Of a stretch of 64,000 bases of DNA, positions 45,693-56,597 are shown piece after piece. The position numbers and the translations under genes are program-made. Numbering within the stretch: the stretch's first letter is position 1; every line of letters begins with the position of its first letter. The notes beneath the pieces are model-generated. The model was not told where the DNA came from. It ran no database searches and saw only the letters and a list, made by a program, of their open reading frames with translations. The DNA comes from Mycobacterium pseudokansasii (GTDB lineage Bacteria; Actinomycetota; Actinomycetes; Mycobacteriales; Mycobacteriaceae): NCBI RefSeq assembly GCF_900566075.1, contig NZ_UPHU01000001.1, forward strand, positions 4,340,325 through 4,404,324, in the 5' to 3' direction.

Positions 45693-46253
45693 TCAGCCCT
45701 TGCCGACAATGGCGTCGCGTGCCCGGTCCAGCATTGCCGCGAACGGTCCGGCCATCAGGTTCGCGATCTGGGACTCCACTCCGGGGTGGGGTCTGGTGGG
45801 CGCGGTCGCCTCGGCCAGCTTGGCGGCGCGGCCCATCCGTTCGAGTTCGCCGCTGCTCAGTTCGTCGCCCAGTCTCGCGAACTCCTCGGCTTCTTCATGC
45901 TCGGCGTGGTCGACGACGGCATCGCGCAGCTTGGTGAGTTTGCTGGTGAACTCGGCGCTGTCGACGTCGAGCTTCTCCAGTTCGCTGAGCACGGTCTTGG
46001 CTTCGTGCTCTTCCTCCAGGCGCTTGGTGACGACCGCCTCCCCGCCGGCGATCTTGCGCTTGGCCCGCGGATGGACGATTTCCTCCTCGGCGGTTTTATG
46101 CACCGCCAGCAAGCGACGCAGCTCGAGGAACGCCTCTTCTCGTTGTTTACCCGAGCTGGACAATGTCTTCGCGAACAGCGATTTGATCTGCTCGTGCTGG
46201 TCGACGAGAAAGTCGATCACATCGGTCGGTGATTTCAGAGCGGCCTTCGCCAC
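45693..46253 (-). CDS. hemerythrin HHE-domain protein
   Basis: A 186-residue four-helix protein. The iron-binding residues are recognisable: DFLVDQHEQIKSLF, LLAVHKTAEEEIVHPRA, RLEEEHEAKTVL and DAVVDHAEHEEAEEF. Such proteins bind O2 or NO or sense redox state; in mycobacteria they are linked to SigF-type stress. The GTG at 46253 has AGGAGG six bases upstream, better than the longer start. It is divergent from the GAF-ANTAR gene and sits beside a PP2C/STAS regulator, consistent with a stress module. Confidence 0.92.
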   Translation of the reverse strand: MAKAALKSPTDVIDFLVDQHEQIKSLFAKTLSSSGKQREEAFLELRRLLAVHKTAEEEIVHPRAKRKIAGGEAVVTKRLEEEHEAKTVLSELEKLDVDSAEFTSKLTKLRDAVVDHAEHEEAEEFARLGDELSSGELERMGRAAKLAEATAPTRPHPGVESQIANLMAGPFAAMLDRARDAIVGKG

Positions 46254-46613
46254 GAATGTCCTCCTCGGTCTCAATCGCGCTCAGTGCGCGTGGGCTGTTT
46301 GGTAGTCGCGCGTGGTATCGGCTACCCGATCGGCAGAACCACAAACCCACACCGCCACGATCCAGACCACCCCGCCGAATTCGGGGGTTGTTGGCGGGCC
46401 GTCTGGGTACCCGATAACCGTGCAGAGGCGACGAGGACGGGTGCTTGGCGCCGGACGTCCCTCGGTGCGCGAAGCGTTGCTGATCGCCGATCTCGACCGA
46501 GACCAGCGCCGGGACTGGTCGGAGTCGTTGCCTTTACCGAGCATGCGCCGACCCGAAAGCGACGGCCCGATCGTCGAGCTTGCGTAGCGCACATCACCCG
46601 ACAGGAGGACGCG
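46254..46613. other. 360-bp divergent intergenic region
   Basis: Lies between the hemerythrin and GAF-ANTAR starts. It contains GGTTG-N14-GGGTA on the plus strand near 46385-46408, which loosely resembles a SigF promoter (spacer one base short). Short frames here have no recognisable domain or ribosome site. Confidence 0.3.
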
Positions 46614-47330
46614 GTGAACCGGCCCGGCGAGAAGTTCGTCGCCAAGTCACCCGAGGCAGCCGATATCGACGCAGCCGCAGCGGAATTACTGGACGGCTAC
46701 AGCAAAGAGATGACTACGACCAAACGGCTGAAGTGGATCACAGCCGCTGCGGCAGTGCATATTCCGGCCGTAAGCCATGCCGGGATCACGTTGATCACCC
46801 ACCGCGGTGTCATCCGCTCGGTGGCAGCCAGCGACGTCGACTCCCTTGTCATCGACAACATCGCGCAGCGTTATCTACAGGGTCCGTGCTTCGAAGTGCC
46901 CAAGCAGCAACGAATCTGGCGGGTGGATGACGTCAACAGTGAGACCCGGTGGCCGGTTTTCACTCAGGAGGTACTGTCTCAGACCTCGGTCCGTTCGATG
47001 CTGTCAATCCAGTTGTTCGGGCACTCCAACGGCGGAGCGGTTCTGAATCTCTACGCCGAGCACCCGAATGCGTTCGACGAGCAAACCGAGGAGATTTCCT
47101 TGACGTTCGCGGCACACGCGGCCCTGGCCATCGAAACCGACCGCCGTACGCGGGCACGACGCGAACCACTGGTCGACCGTGACCTGATCGCGCAAGCGAC
47201 CGGTGTGCTGATGGAACGCTTCAACATCGACGCGTCTGCGGCATTTGTGCTGCTGACCCAACTGTCCGGGAAGTATCGGCAGGTACTGCCTGAGACCGCC
47301 AACCGGGTGCTCAACACGAATGCCACCTGA
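46614..47330 (+). CDS. GAF-ANTAR transcription antitermination regulator
   Basis: A 238-residue cytosolic regulator: an N-terminal GAF sensor (about 30-165, AVSHAGITLITHRGVIRSVAASDVDSLVIDNIAQRYLQGPCFE, FGHSNGGAVLNLYAEHPNAF) and a C-terminal ANTAR RNA-binding domain (DLIAQATGVLMERFNIDASAAFVLLTQLS). ANTAR proteins bind paired hairpins in nascent RNA and prevent termination. GTG at 46614 with CAGGAGG is the start; upstream sequence in the same frame is not part of it. The PAS-PP2C-kinase-STAS gene follows after 123 bp. Confidence 0.92.
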   Translation: MNRPGEKFVAKSPEAADIDAAAAELLDGYSKEMTTTKRLKWITAAAAVHIPAVSHAGITLITHRGVIRSVAASDVDSLVIDNIAQRYLQGPCFEVPKQQRIWRVDDVNSETRWPVFTQEVLSQTSVRSMLSIQLFGHSNGGAVLNLYAEHPNAFDEQTEEISLTFAAHAALAIETDRRTRARREPLVDRDLIAQATGVLMERFNIDASAAFVLLTQLSGKYRQVLPETANRVLNTNAT

Positions 47331-47381
47331 ATCGACCGAACTTTTGGTGCCGCGACCTGGTCGTGGGCATTGCTAATCTGA

Positions 47382-49415
<2,034 letters not shown>

Positions 49416-49442
49416 CGCCGGCACTAAGCTCCCTAACCTGCA

Positions 49443-49937
49443 TTACCGCAGCCGTTCCAAATCCGCGGTCACCGCACCGAACACCTCGACGAGAACATTC
49501 GCCTGACGCGGGTTGACGTGTTTGGCGAACCAACGTTCGACCCCCCGGGCATGAAGCTGCCACGCTGATTGCAGCTCACCAAGCCCTCGCGGGGTCAGCT
49601 GGACTAACGTGGCCCGGCGATTGGCCGGATCCGGGTTACGCGCGACACGACCCGATCGTTCCAGGTTGTCAACTATCCGGGTGATCCCGCTGGCACTGTA
49701 GACCAGGGCCGTCGCCAGGTCCTTCATGTACAGGGCCTGCCCGGGCGCGCGGGACAACTGCACCAGGGTGTCCAAGGTGAGCAGGCTCATGCCACACTCG
49801 GCACGCAGCTCGGCATCGAGAGTGCGTTGCAACAACGCCGCCGAATGAATACACAGCTCCCAGGCTTGTTCCTGCTTGGGATCCAGCTCGCTGAGCCGAA
49901 CACCCGCTCGCGAGCCGCCCTCATTGGTTCTGTTCAC
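49443..49937 (-). CDS. MarR-family transcriptional regulator
   Basis: A 164-residue winged-helix repressor: LLTLDTLVQLSRAPGQALYMKDLATALVYSASGITRIVDNLERSGRVARNPDPANRRATLVQLTPRG is the DNA-binding part including the wing. GTG at 49937 is used; an in-frame TTG lies 6 bases upstream. It is divergent from the PE-PPE-MFS operon by about 100 bp, the typical position of a repressor of a transporter that senses the transported compound. Confidence 0.9.
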   Translation of the reverse strand: MNRTNEGGSRAGVRLSELDPKQEQAWELCIHSAALLQRTLDAELRAECGMSLLTLDTLVQLSRAPGQALYMKDLATALVYSASGITRIVDNLERSGRVARNPDPANRRATLVQLTPRGLGELQSAWQLHARGVERWFAKHVNPRQANVLVEVFGAVTADLERLR

Positions 49938-49986
49938 ATGCAAATAGTAACAAGACTCACACTTGCATTCTCAATAGTTCACATAC
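49932..49986. promoter_or_regulatory. GTTCACATRC direct repeats in the MarR/PE gap
   Basis: GTTCACATGC at 49932-49941 and GTTCACATAC at 49977-49986, 45 bp apart, the first over the MarR start and the second in the PE promoter. They could be MarR sites for both units. No perfect palindrome was seen. Confidence 0.35.
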
Positions 49987-50043
49987 GTACAATACCGTCA
50001 TCAAATTTTGGCCAGATAGTCACCTGGCCCAGGAGAGGAAGAC

Positions 50044-50343
50044 ATGGCGTACGTCATCACAGAACCTGACGCGTTCAGCACCGCCGCCACTGCCTTGGCG
50101 ACTGCCGGCTCGGCCGTGGCGGCGCGAAATGCCACAGCGGCTGCCGTGACCACCGCGGTGATCCCCGCAGCCGCCGATGAGGTATCGACGCTGACCGCCC
50201 AGCGGTTCGGCGTTCACGGCGAGCGCTACCAGCAGGTCAGTGCTCAAGCTATGGCCATACACCAGGATTTCGTGGCGGTCCTGCTGGCCAGCGGCCGTTC
50301 GTATGCGGCGGCCGAGGCTGCCAACGCGATGCTAGCCCGCTGA
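50044..50343 (+). CDS. PE-family protein (PE domain only)
   Basis: A 99-residue classical PE protein ([33 protein letters not shown] ... [13 protein letters not shown]) with no extra C-terminal domain. It should form a helical heterodimer with the PPE protein encoded 16 bp downstream and be exported by an ESX system; the YAAAE motif is the YxxxD/E secretion signal. GGAGAGGAAG precedes the ATG. Confidence 0.95.
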   Translation: MAYVITEPDAFSTAATALATAGSAVAARNATAAAVTTAVIPAAADEVSTLTAQRFGVHGERYQQVSAQAMAIHQDFVAVLLASGRSYAAAEAANAMLAR

Positions 50344-50359
50344 AACCCAGGTTACTGGA

Positions 50360-51415
50360 ATGAATTTCGGAGCATTGCCGCCCGAAGTGAACTCGGGGCG
50401 GATGTACTGCGGTCAAGGCGCGGGGCCGCTGCTGGCCGCGGCGGCCGCATGGGACGAGTTGGCCGCCGAGCTGCATTCGGCGGCCGACGCACACCGCTCG
50501 GCGATGATGGGACTGACCGCCATTTGGCAGGGTTGCGCGTCGACATCGATGGCGTCGGCGGCCGCACACGATGTGGGGTGGTTGAGCGCGACCGCTGCCG
50601 ATGCCGAGCTAACGGCCACCCACGCCAGGGCTGCGGTGTCGGCGTACGAAGCGGCGTTCGCGGCCACTGTGCCGCCGCCGGTGATCGCAGCCAACCGCGC
50701 GCTGCTGGCAACGTTGGTCGCGACGAACATCTTGGGCCAAAACGGTCCGGCGATCGCCGCCACCGAAGCGCATTACGGCGAGATGTGGGCCCAGGACGCA
50801 GCCACCATGTACGCCTATGCGGCCTCGTCGGATACCGCGACGAGGCTGACTCCGTTCGTGCCGCCGCCGCGAACCACCAACACCGCCGGGCTGGCGTCGC
50901 ACGCCGCCTCGGCCAGCCGGGCAGCCGGCGCGGAGACGCGGAAGATCGTGCACGCGGCCGTTGTGACCTTGCAGACGCTGAATATCAGTTCCACCGTCGT
51001 CTCGGTGCTGTCACTCCTGTGCTTCGTGCCCGGTGCGCTGCGCGACCTCATAATGCCCGCCGGCGTGACCGTGGGGATGGTCCCCACCCAGGGAGCAGCT
51101 GACGCGGTGAAAGTCGCCGGTACGGTGTCGGCCGGGCTCGGCCGGGCGGCCAGGGTCGGCGGGCTATCGGTGCCACCCAAGCCGGCCGGCGCGACGGCGG
51201 CGACGATGCCCGCTCCGCGAGCACTGGCCGGCAGCAGCGTCGACGCCCTGCCGGCTGTCAACTCGGTTGTACAACAGCCGGGCGTTGGAAGTGGGTTGGG
51301 CAGCCTGGTCAGCGGGATTCCCGGGAGTTCGAAGTCCCCGCAACAAGCCGGCAGCGTGGCTGTGCGAGACCTGTTGCGACTCAACGTCCTTCCGCAATCG
51401 CAGTACATCGGATAG
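50360..51415 (+). CDS. PPE-family protein, SVP subgroup
   Basis: A 351-residue PPE protein: [35 protein letters not shown], the WQG turn, [27 protein letters not shown], then a hydrophobic segment ([22 protein letters not shown]) and the subgroup motif [14 protein letters not shown]-type PPE proteins are surface or outer-membrane located, and some take part in uptake of small nutrients. The MFS gene starts 4 bp after its stop, which suggests a joint transport role. Confidence 0.94.
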   Translation: MNFGALPPEVNSGRMYCGQGAGPLLAAAAAWDELAAELHSAADAHRSAMMGLTAIWQGCASTSMASAAAHDVGWLSATAADAELTATHARAAVSAYEAAFAATVPPPVIAANRALLATLVATNILGQNGPAIAATEAHYGEMWAQDAATMYAYAASSDTATRLTPFVPPPRTTNTAGLASHAASASRAAGAETRKIVHAAVVTLQTLNISSTVVSVLSLLCFVPGALRDLIMPAGVTVGMVPTQGAADAVKVAGTVSAGLGRAARVGGLSVPPKPAGATAATMPAPRALAGSSVDALPAVNSVVQQPGVGSGLGSLVSGIPGSSKSPQQAGSVAVRDLLRLNVLPQSQYIG

Positions 51416-51419
51416 TGCC

Positions 51420-52679
51420 ATGATGGGATTCTGGGCGCAGTTTCGCAGCTTCAGCCGCCCAAGCCGCGTGCTCATGATCAATCAATTCGGGGCCAGCGTA
51501 GGCTTTTACATGCTGATGCCCTACCTGTCCAGCTATCTGGCCGGGACCCTTGGCCTGGCAGCGTGGGCTGTCGGCCTGGTGCTGGGTGTGCGCAACTTCA
51601 GCCAGCAGGGCATGTTTTTCGTGGGCGGTACGCTCGCCGATCGGCTCGGCTACAAACCGTTGATCGTGGCCGGTTGTCTGCTGCGCATAGGCGCGTTCGG
51701 TTTGTTGGCGGTCGCCCAGTCGCTTTCGACGTTGTTAATTGCTTCAGCGGCAACGGGTTTCGCTGGTGCGTTGTTCAATCCGGCGCTGCGGGCCTATCTC
51801 GCCACCGAAGCCGACGATCGCCGAATCGAAGCATTCGCCACCTTGAACATGTTCAACCGAGCGGGAATCTTCCTCGGCCCGCTAATCGGATTGGCCTTTG
51901 CGACATCGAACTTCCGGATGAGTGTACTGGCGGCTACGGTGATCTTCGCCGTCCTTGCCCTCGCACAACTCCTGGCGTTACCTGGGCACCGATTCGCAGA
52001 TCCGGGTCCGGTCGCGCCGGCGAAGACGTCGATCATCTCGGACTGGCGGGCGGTCGCGGGCAATAGATCGTTCTTGCGGTTCGCCGCCACCATGACCGGC
52101 TCCTATCTGCTGTCCTCGCAGATTTATCTCATGCTTCCCGCGCAGGCTTCAGTGGTGGCGCCACACTCCCAAGCACAATTGGTGGCAGCGCTTTTCGGCA
52201 CGTCAGGCCTGGTTGCGGTGGCCGGTCAGCTGCGCATCACCCGCTGGTTCTCGGCACGATGGCGGCCGGGCCGCAGTGTGTACATCGGGGTCGCGCTGAT
52301 GGCGGCATCGTTTGCGCCGCTGGCCGCCATCCCCAACTCGCAGCGATTGGGCACTCCGGCGGCCGTCGCGGCGGTGCTTGCCGCGGCGGCCCTGCTCGCC
52401 GTCGCCTCCGCGGCGGTGTTTCCCTTCGAGATGCACATCGTGGTGTCGCTGTCCAGCGAACGGTTGGTGGCGACCCACTATGGCTTCTACAACACCATCA
52501 TCGGAGTCGGGATCCTGGCCGGCAATTTCGCGATCGGAGCGCTGCTGGGCACCGAACACCGCCTGGACACCGACGAACTCGTGTGGGCCGCACTGATTCT
52601 CGTCGGACTAATCGCCGCGACGGGACTATACCGGCACGACGCAAAGATCAACGTGCCTGGCCGTGCCGTACCTGATTGA
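51420..52679 (+). CDS. major facilitator superfamily transporter
   Basis: A 419-residue inner-membrane transporter with about 12 hydrophobic helices (FGASVGFYMLMPYLSSYLAGTLG ... GVRNFSQQGMFFVGGTLADRLGYKPLIVAGCLLRIG with the loop 2-3 MFS motif GGTLADRLGYKP). It looks like the drug/metabolite efflux type, but direction cannot be set from sequence. ATG at 51420 is four bases after the PPE stop, so PE, PPE and transporter are one unit. Its 3' end overlaps the convergent FadE by 32 bp. Confidence 0.92.
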   Translation: MMGFWAQFRSFSRPSRVLMINQFGASVGFYMLMPYLSSYLAGTLGLAAWAVGLVLGVRNFSQQGMFFVGGTLADRLGYKPLIVAGCLLRIGAFGLLAVAQSLSTLLIASAATGFAGALFNPALRAYLATEADDRRIEAFATLNMFNRAGIFLGPLIGLAFATSNFRMSVLAATVIFAVLALAQLLALPGHRFADPGPVAPAKTSIISDWRAVAGNRSFLRFAATMTGSYLLSSQIYLMLPAQASVVAPHSQAQLVAALFGTSGLVAVAGQLRITRWFSARWRPGRSVYIGVALMAASFAPLAAIPNSQRLGTPAAVAAVLAAAALLAVASAAVFPFEMHIVVSLSSERLVATHYGFYNTIIGVGILAGNFAIGALLGTEHRLDTDELVWAALILVGLIAATGLYRHDAKINVPGRAVPD

Positions 52680-53883
52680 ATGGCACCCCGCGGTCGGCGG
52701 CGTATTCCCGCGGGAAGTTCAGCACTCGCTCACCGATGACGTTGCGTGCCATCTCGGTTGTTCCGCCGCCGATGGCGACGGACTGCCGCGCGAGGTAGCG
52801 CAGTCCGGCCTGCAGGCCCTCGCCGGGTTGCCCCACCACACCGGCGGCTCCGGCGATCGCCAGCGCGGTGTCCATCTCACACATCACCGTCTCGGCGTGA
52901 AAGAGCCTGATCAGCGTTCCACCGGCAGGCGGCAGCGTGCCGTCGCTGACGCTGCGGTATACGTGCTCGATCAGCTGCTCGGCCACCGCGCGGTGCACCA
53001 ACGCCCGGCCGGCCGTCTCCCGGACCCAATCGCTGTCGGCTCGGCCGGCCTGCCGCGCGAGTTCGGCGTAGTCGACCGGCGTCGTGTGACCGCCCTCGCT
53101 GCCACCGCCGCTGGCGAACTCCGAGCCCATCCCGACCGCCCGGCGCTCGTGATAGAGCTGTCGTGATGCCACGGCCCAGCCGTGGTTCACCTCGCCGACC
53201 ACTGCATCCTCGCCGACGTCCACCCCGTCGAGGAATTCCTCACAGAACTCCGAAGAGCCGTTCACCTGCGTGATCCGGCGCAACGTGATTCCGGGGTGAT
53301 CGATGGGCACCAGGAACATCGTCAGCCCCTCATGCTTGGGCACATCCCAGGCGGTGCGGGCCAGACAAAGTCCGTAGTCGGCGGCGAACGCGCTGGTGCT
53401 CCAGGTCTTGGCACCGTCGATCACCCATCTGTCACCGCGTCTCTCGGCCCGGGTCAGCACGCCCGCCAAATCCGATCCGCCGCTGGGCTCCGAGAGCAGT
53501 TGCACGAGCACCTCTTCTCCGCGCAACGCCGCCCCGATGTGAGTCTTCTTCTGCTCCTCGCCGGCGGTGTCGAGCAGCGTGGCACAGCAGATGGTGAATG
53601 TGGGGGTGTTCAGGATCAACGGCATCTCGTAGCACCGGGATTCCTCGTCGAACGCCCGCTGGTATTCGTACGGTAGACCCTGGCCGCCGTACTCGCGGGG
53701 GAAGCAGATCCCGGCGAATCCTCCTTCGTAGAGCCGCTTTTGCAGTTCTCGGGCCCGCTGCCAAGAGCGTTCTTGATCGCGAGGTGCCGCGGGCGGTGAC
53801 ATAGGGTCGACAGGTGGCATGTTGTCGGCCAGCCACGCTCGGGCCCGGGCAGCGAATTCCGCAACGGATTGGGTCGGCGTCAT
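52648..53883 (-). CDS. acyl-CoA dehydrogenase (FadE), probable catalytic subunit
   Basis: A 411-residue acyl-CoA dehydrogenase: FAGICFPREYGGQGLPYEYQRAFDEES, EVLVQLLSEPSGGSDLAGVLTRAE, DRWVIDGAKTWSTSAFAADYGLCLART, and the C-terminal VAIGGGTTEMARNVIGERVLNFPREY. The likely catalytic Glu is in QLYHERRAVG. It starts by an ATGA overlap with the preceding FadE, giving a third coupled FadE pair in the window. Confidence 0.92.
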   Translation of the reverse strand: MTPTQSVAEFAARARAWLADNMPPVDPMSPPAAPRDQERSWQRARELQKRLYEGGFAGICFPREYGGQGLPYEYQRAFDEESRCYEMPLILNTPTFTICCATLLDTAGEEQKKTHIGAALRGEEVLVQLLSEPSGGSDLAGVLTRAERRGDRWVIDGAKTWSTSAFAADYGLCLARTAWDVPKHEGLTMFLVPIDHPGITLRRITQVNGSSEFCEEFLDGVDVGEDAVVGEVNHGWAVASRQLYHERRAVGMGSEFASGGGSEGGHTTPVDYAELARQAGRADSDWVRETAGRALVHRAVAEQLIEHVYRSVSDGTLPPAGGTLIRLFHAETVMCEMDTALAIAGAAGVVGQPGEGLQAGLRYLARQSVAIGGGTTEMARNVIGERVLNFPREYAADRGVPFNQVRHGQAR

Positions 53884-55025
53884 CGTGTCGCCTGCGCTTC
53901 GGCTTGCAGCGCGTACACCCGGCGATTGTGTTCCTCCGGCGTGCCGAACATGGCGCGGTACAAAGTAACTCGCCTCAGGTACAAGTGCAGGTCATGTTCC
54001 CAGGTGATGCCGATGCCGCCGTGCATCTGCACGCAACCCTGAACGATCTGTCCAGCCATTTCGCCGACATAGGACTTCGCAACACTGGCCTCCCGGCCCG
54101 CTGCCGCCGAGCGCGCGCCAACCGCTTTCACCGCGGCGGCCGTGGTGGCGCGGCAGGCCTCCAGCCACAGCTTCATGTCGGCGAACTTGTGTTTGAGCGC
54201 TTGGTAGGACGCCAGCGGACGTCCGAATGTGTGCCGATCCAGCGCCCATTGCACGGTGAAGTCGAAGACAGTTTGCAAGATGCCGACCACCTCGGCGCAC
54301 TGCAGTACTTGAGCGATCTGACCTTGCCGATCGATCAGCCCGGTCGTCTCGGCGGCGGTGCCGACCGTCGCCGACTCAGCCACCACGACGCCGTCGAAAT
54401 CCACCCTCGCGTACTGCTTGACCAAATCCAGCGACTGCTGAGGCACAATCCGCACCCCGGGCGCATCCGCCGGCACCAGGAATTGGCGGACCTCATCACC
54501 GCACCGCGCGACCACCAGCAACAGCGCGCTCTGGGCACCGGCTTCCACCCGGTCTTTGACGCCCTCGATGCGGTAGCCGGAGTCGACGCGTGTGGCCGTG
54601 ACCGTCGGATCCAGCGGCGACCAACCCCGGCCCGGTTCGGAGACCGCCCACGAGGCCACCGCTTCGCCAGACATCAGGGACGCGATCACCGCGGCGTGCG
54701 CGCGCGGCTCGGCACAGTCGACCAACGCCGCAAGCACGGTGCTGACCGGATACAACGGCCCGGGTGCCACCGTCTTACCAAGCTGCTCGGCCACCATGGC
54801 CAGATCCTCGATGCCGTTGCCCGAAATGCTGCCGCCGCCCAACTCTTCGGGAACGAGCAGAGCCGTCCACCCCAGCTCAGCGGCCCGCCGCCACCACCGC
54901 GGGTCAAAGGACAGCCCCGCGGCATGCAACTCCCGGACATGGCGCAGCGAGGCTTCTTTTTGCAGAAATGCGTGGGTAGTGGAGGTAAAGAGTATGTTTT
55001 CGGGAGAGTCGACAGCGGTCATCAT
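53880..55025 (-). CDS. acyl-CoA dehydrogenase (FadE), probable non-catalytic partner
   Basis: A 381-residue FadE: ELGWTALLVPEELGGGSISGNGIEDLAMVAEQLGKTVAPGPLYP, FTVQWALDRHTFGRPLASYQALKHKFADMKLWLEA and CVQMHGGIGITWEHDLHLYLRRV. The R-x-TFGRP FAD motif is present but no base glutamate is evident. I start it at the ATG at 55025 (an adjacent ATG at 55022 is equally possible) instead of the longer arginine-rich frame. Same operon as the FadE downstream; a partial copy of the shared motif lies upstream. Confidence 0.9.
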   Translation of the reverse strand: MMTAVDSPENILFTSTTHAFLQKEASLRHVRELHAAGLSFDPRWWRRAAELGWTALLVPEELGGGSISGNGIEDLAMVAEQLGKTVAPGPLYPVSTVLAALVDCAEPRAHAAVIASLMSGEAVASWAVSEPGRGWSPLDPTVTATRVDSGYRIEGVKDRVEAGAQSALLLVVARCGDEVRQFLVPADAPGVRIVPQQSLDLVKQYARVDFDGVVVAESATVGTAAETTGLIDRQGQIAQVLQCAEVVGILQTVFDFTVQWALDRHTFGRPLASYQALKHKFADMKLWLEACRATTAAAVKAVGARSAAAGREASVAKSYVGEMAGQIVQGCVQMHGGIGITWEHDLHLYLRRVTLYRAMFGTPEEHNRRVYALQAEAQATR

Positions 55026-55141
55026 GCCGCCCGTACTCTCCTGGGCCGTCCTTCGCCGCCGCAAAGGACGTCGGTGGGAAAGCTCGGGTGGCTGATCATC
55101 CGCCTAATCGGTCCTCGCTGGAGCGGAGTTCGGTGGCGACT

Positions 55142-55161
55142 CTGATGTTAGCAATGGGCGA
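55142..55161 (-). promoter_or_regulatory. weak, partial copy of the shared motif
   Basis: Minus-strand TCGCCCATTGCTAACATCAG. The core TGCTAACAT is identical to site B, but the outer arms are degraded. It lies between the divergent FadE pair and the Mce-associated genes. Confidence 0.25.
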
Positions 55162-55217
55162 TACCGTAAGAGATACCGGAGTTCAGTCGATAATGATGGC
55201 CACGGGCTGCAACCGCA

Positions 55218-55937
55218 ATGGCTGACGCAACCGAACCGCGCTCGGGGTCGGCGAACTCGCAACCCGAGGTGAGGGCGTGGGCTGCACAAGCCGATGCCGC
55301 CGAGGAAGACGATGCCGAGTACAGCGACGCCGACTACGAGTACGTCGACTACGACGAGTTTGTCGCAGCTGACGACGACGAGACAGACGAAGTCGAAGGC
55401 CAGGACGCCGCCGAGGCGGCCGCGCCCCGAGGCCGGTCCTGGCGGTGGTTGCGGGTGCTGCTGGCCGGACTCGCCAAGGCCGCCGCGGTGGTCATCATCT
55501 GCGGCTTCGCCGCGCTCAGCGGAATCATGGTATGGCAGCACCACCAGACCGCGCAGCGTCACGAACGCGCCGAGGCGTTCGCCGACGGGGCCAAAAAGGG
55601 CATCGTCAATATGATTTCCCTGGACTTCCGGAAGGCCAAGGAGGACGTGCAGCGGGTGATCGACAGTTCCACGGGCGAGTTCAAAGACGAATTCCAGCAG
55701 CGGGCAGCCGATTTCACCAAGGTTGTCGAGCAGTCCAAAGTCGTGACGGAAGGATCGGTCACCGCCACAGCCGTCGAATCCATGGACGGGAACACCGCTT
55801 TGGTGCTCGTCTCGGCGACATCGCGGGTCACCAACGGCGGAAACGGCAAAGAGGAACCACGTGAGTGGCGGCTGAAGGTGACCGTGACCGAGGAGGACGG
55901 GCAGTACAAGATGTCGAAGGTCGAGTTCGTACCGTGA
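55218..55937 (+). CDS. Mce-associated membrane protein (Mam/Mas type), first
   Basis: A 239-residue protein: an acidic, Asp/Glu/Tyr-rich cytoplasmic N-terminus (residues 25-65), one transmembrane helix ([22 protein letters not shown], about 85-106) and an extracytoplasmic domain ([59 protein letters not shown]) that matches proteins encoded at the ends of mce operons. They stabilise Mce lipid importers. No mceA-F or yrbE genes lie in this window, so it probably serves a transporter encoded elsewhere. Confidence 0.88.
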   Translation: MADATEPRSGSANSQPEVRAWAAQADAAEEDDAEYSDADYEYVDYDEFVAADDDETDEVEGQDAAEAAAPRGRSWRWLRVLLAGLAKAAAVVIICGFAALSGIMVWQHHQTAQRHERAEAFADGAKKGIVNMISLDFRKAKEDVQRVIDSSTGEFKDEFQQRAADFTKVVEQSKVVTEGSVTATAVESMDGNTALVLVSATSRVTNGGNGKEEPREWRLKVTVTEEDGQYKMSKVEFVP

Positions 55938-56581
55938 CCGATCATGTGCGTGACGTCGGCGGCGCCGCCGAGAGCGAATTCGACGATTCAGCGACGTCGG
56001 TGATCCCGGCGACGGACGAGTGGGACGACGAAGCATCGGGTGACGACTCCCCCGCACCGGCGCGTGGGTGGGCGCAGGACTTATGGCGCAGAAAGATCAA
56101 TCTGAAACCGGTTCCGGTGATTTTGATCGTCCTCATTCTGATCTCCGGCGGCATCACCGCCTGGCTGTACGCCAAGCTGTACCGGCCCGATCAGCAGGTC
56201 GGCCCCAGCGTCGCACGCGCTGCGGTCAGCGCGGCCTCCGACGGCACCGTCGCGCTGCTGTCCTATTCGTCCGACACCCTCGACAAGGACATCGCCGCCG
56301 CCAGGACACATCTCGGCGGGGATTTCCTGGACTACTACAACCAATTCACGCAACAGTTCGTAGTTCCGGGGGCCAAGCAGAAAGCGCTGAAGACCACCGC
56401 CAAGGTGATGCGCGCCGCGGTGTCGGAGCTGCATCCGGGTTCGGCTGTCGTACTGGTTTTCGTCGACCAGAGCACCACCACCAAGGACAACCCCGAACCG
56501 ACCATCAAGCCCAGCAGCGTGCTGGTGAGCGTGACCCAGGTCAACGGCAAGTGGCTGATCACCAAATTCAACCCGGTCTAG
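55934..56581 (+). CDS. Mce-associated membrane protein, second
   Basis: A 215-residue protein from GTG 55934 (GTGA overlap with the first). Acidic N-terminus, one transmembrane helix ([21 protein letters not shown], about 62-82) and a Mam-type external domain ([69 protein letters not shown]). Two coupled Mam genes are the usual arrangement. Its tail faces the convergent esterase-like gene 16 bp away. Confidence 0.88.
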   Translation: MTDHVRDVGGAAESEFDDSATSVIPATDEWDDEASGDDSPAPARGWAQDLWRRKINLKPVPVILIVLILISGGITAWLYAKLYRPDQQVGPSVARAAVSAASDGTVALLSYSSDTLDKDIAAARTHLGGDFLDYYNQFTQQFVVPGAKQKALKTTAKVMRAAVSELHPGSAVVLVFVDQSTTTKDNPEPTIKPSSVLVSVTQVNGKWLITKFNPV

Positions 56582-56597
56582 GTCGGGTCCGTTCGGT

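Noticed and set aside
46385..46408. SigF promoter before the GAF-ANTAR gene
   Set aside because: GGTTG-N14-GGGTA departs from GGTTT-N15-17-GGGTA in base and spacing; kept only as a remark.
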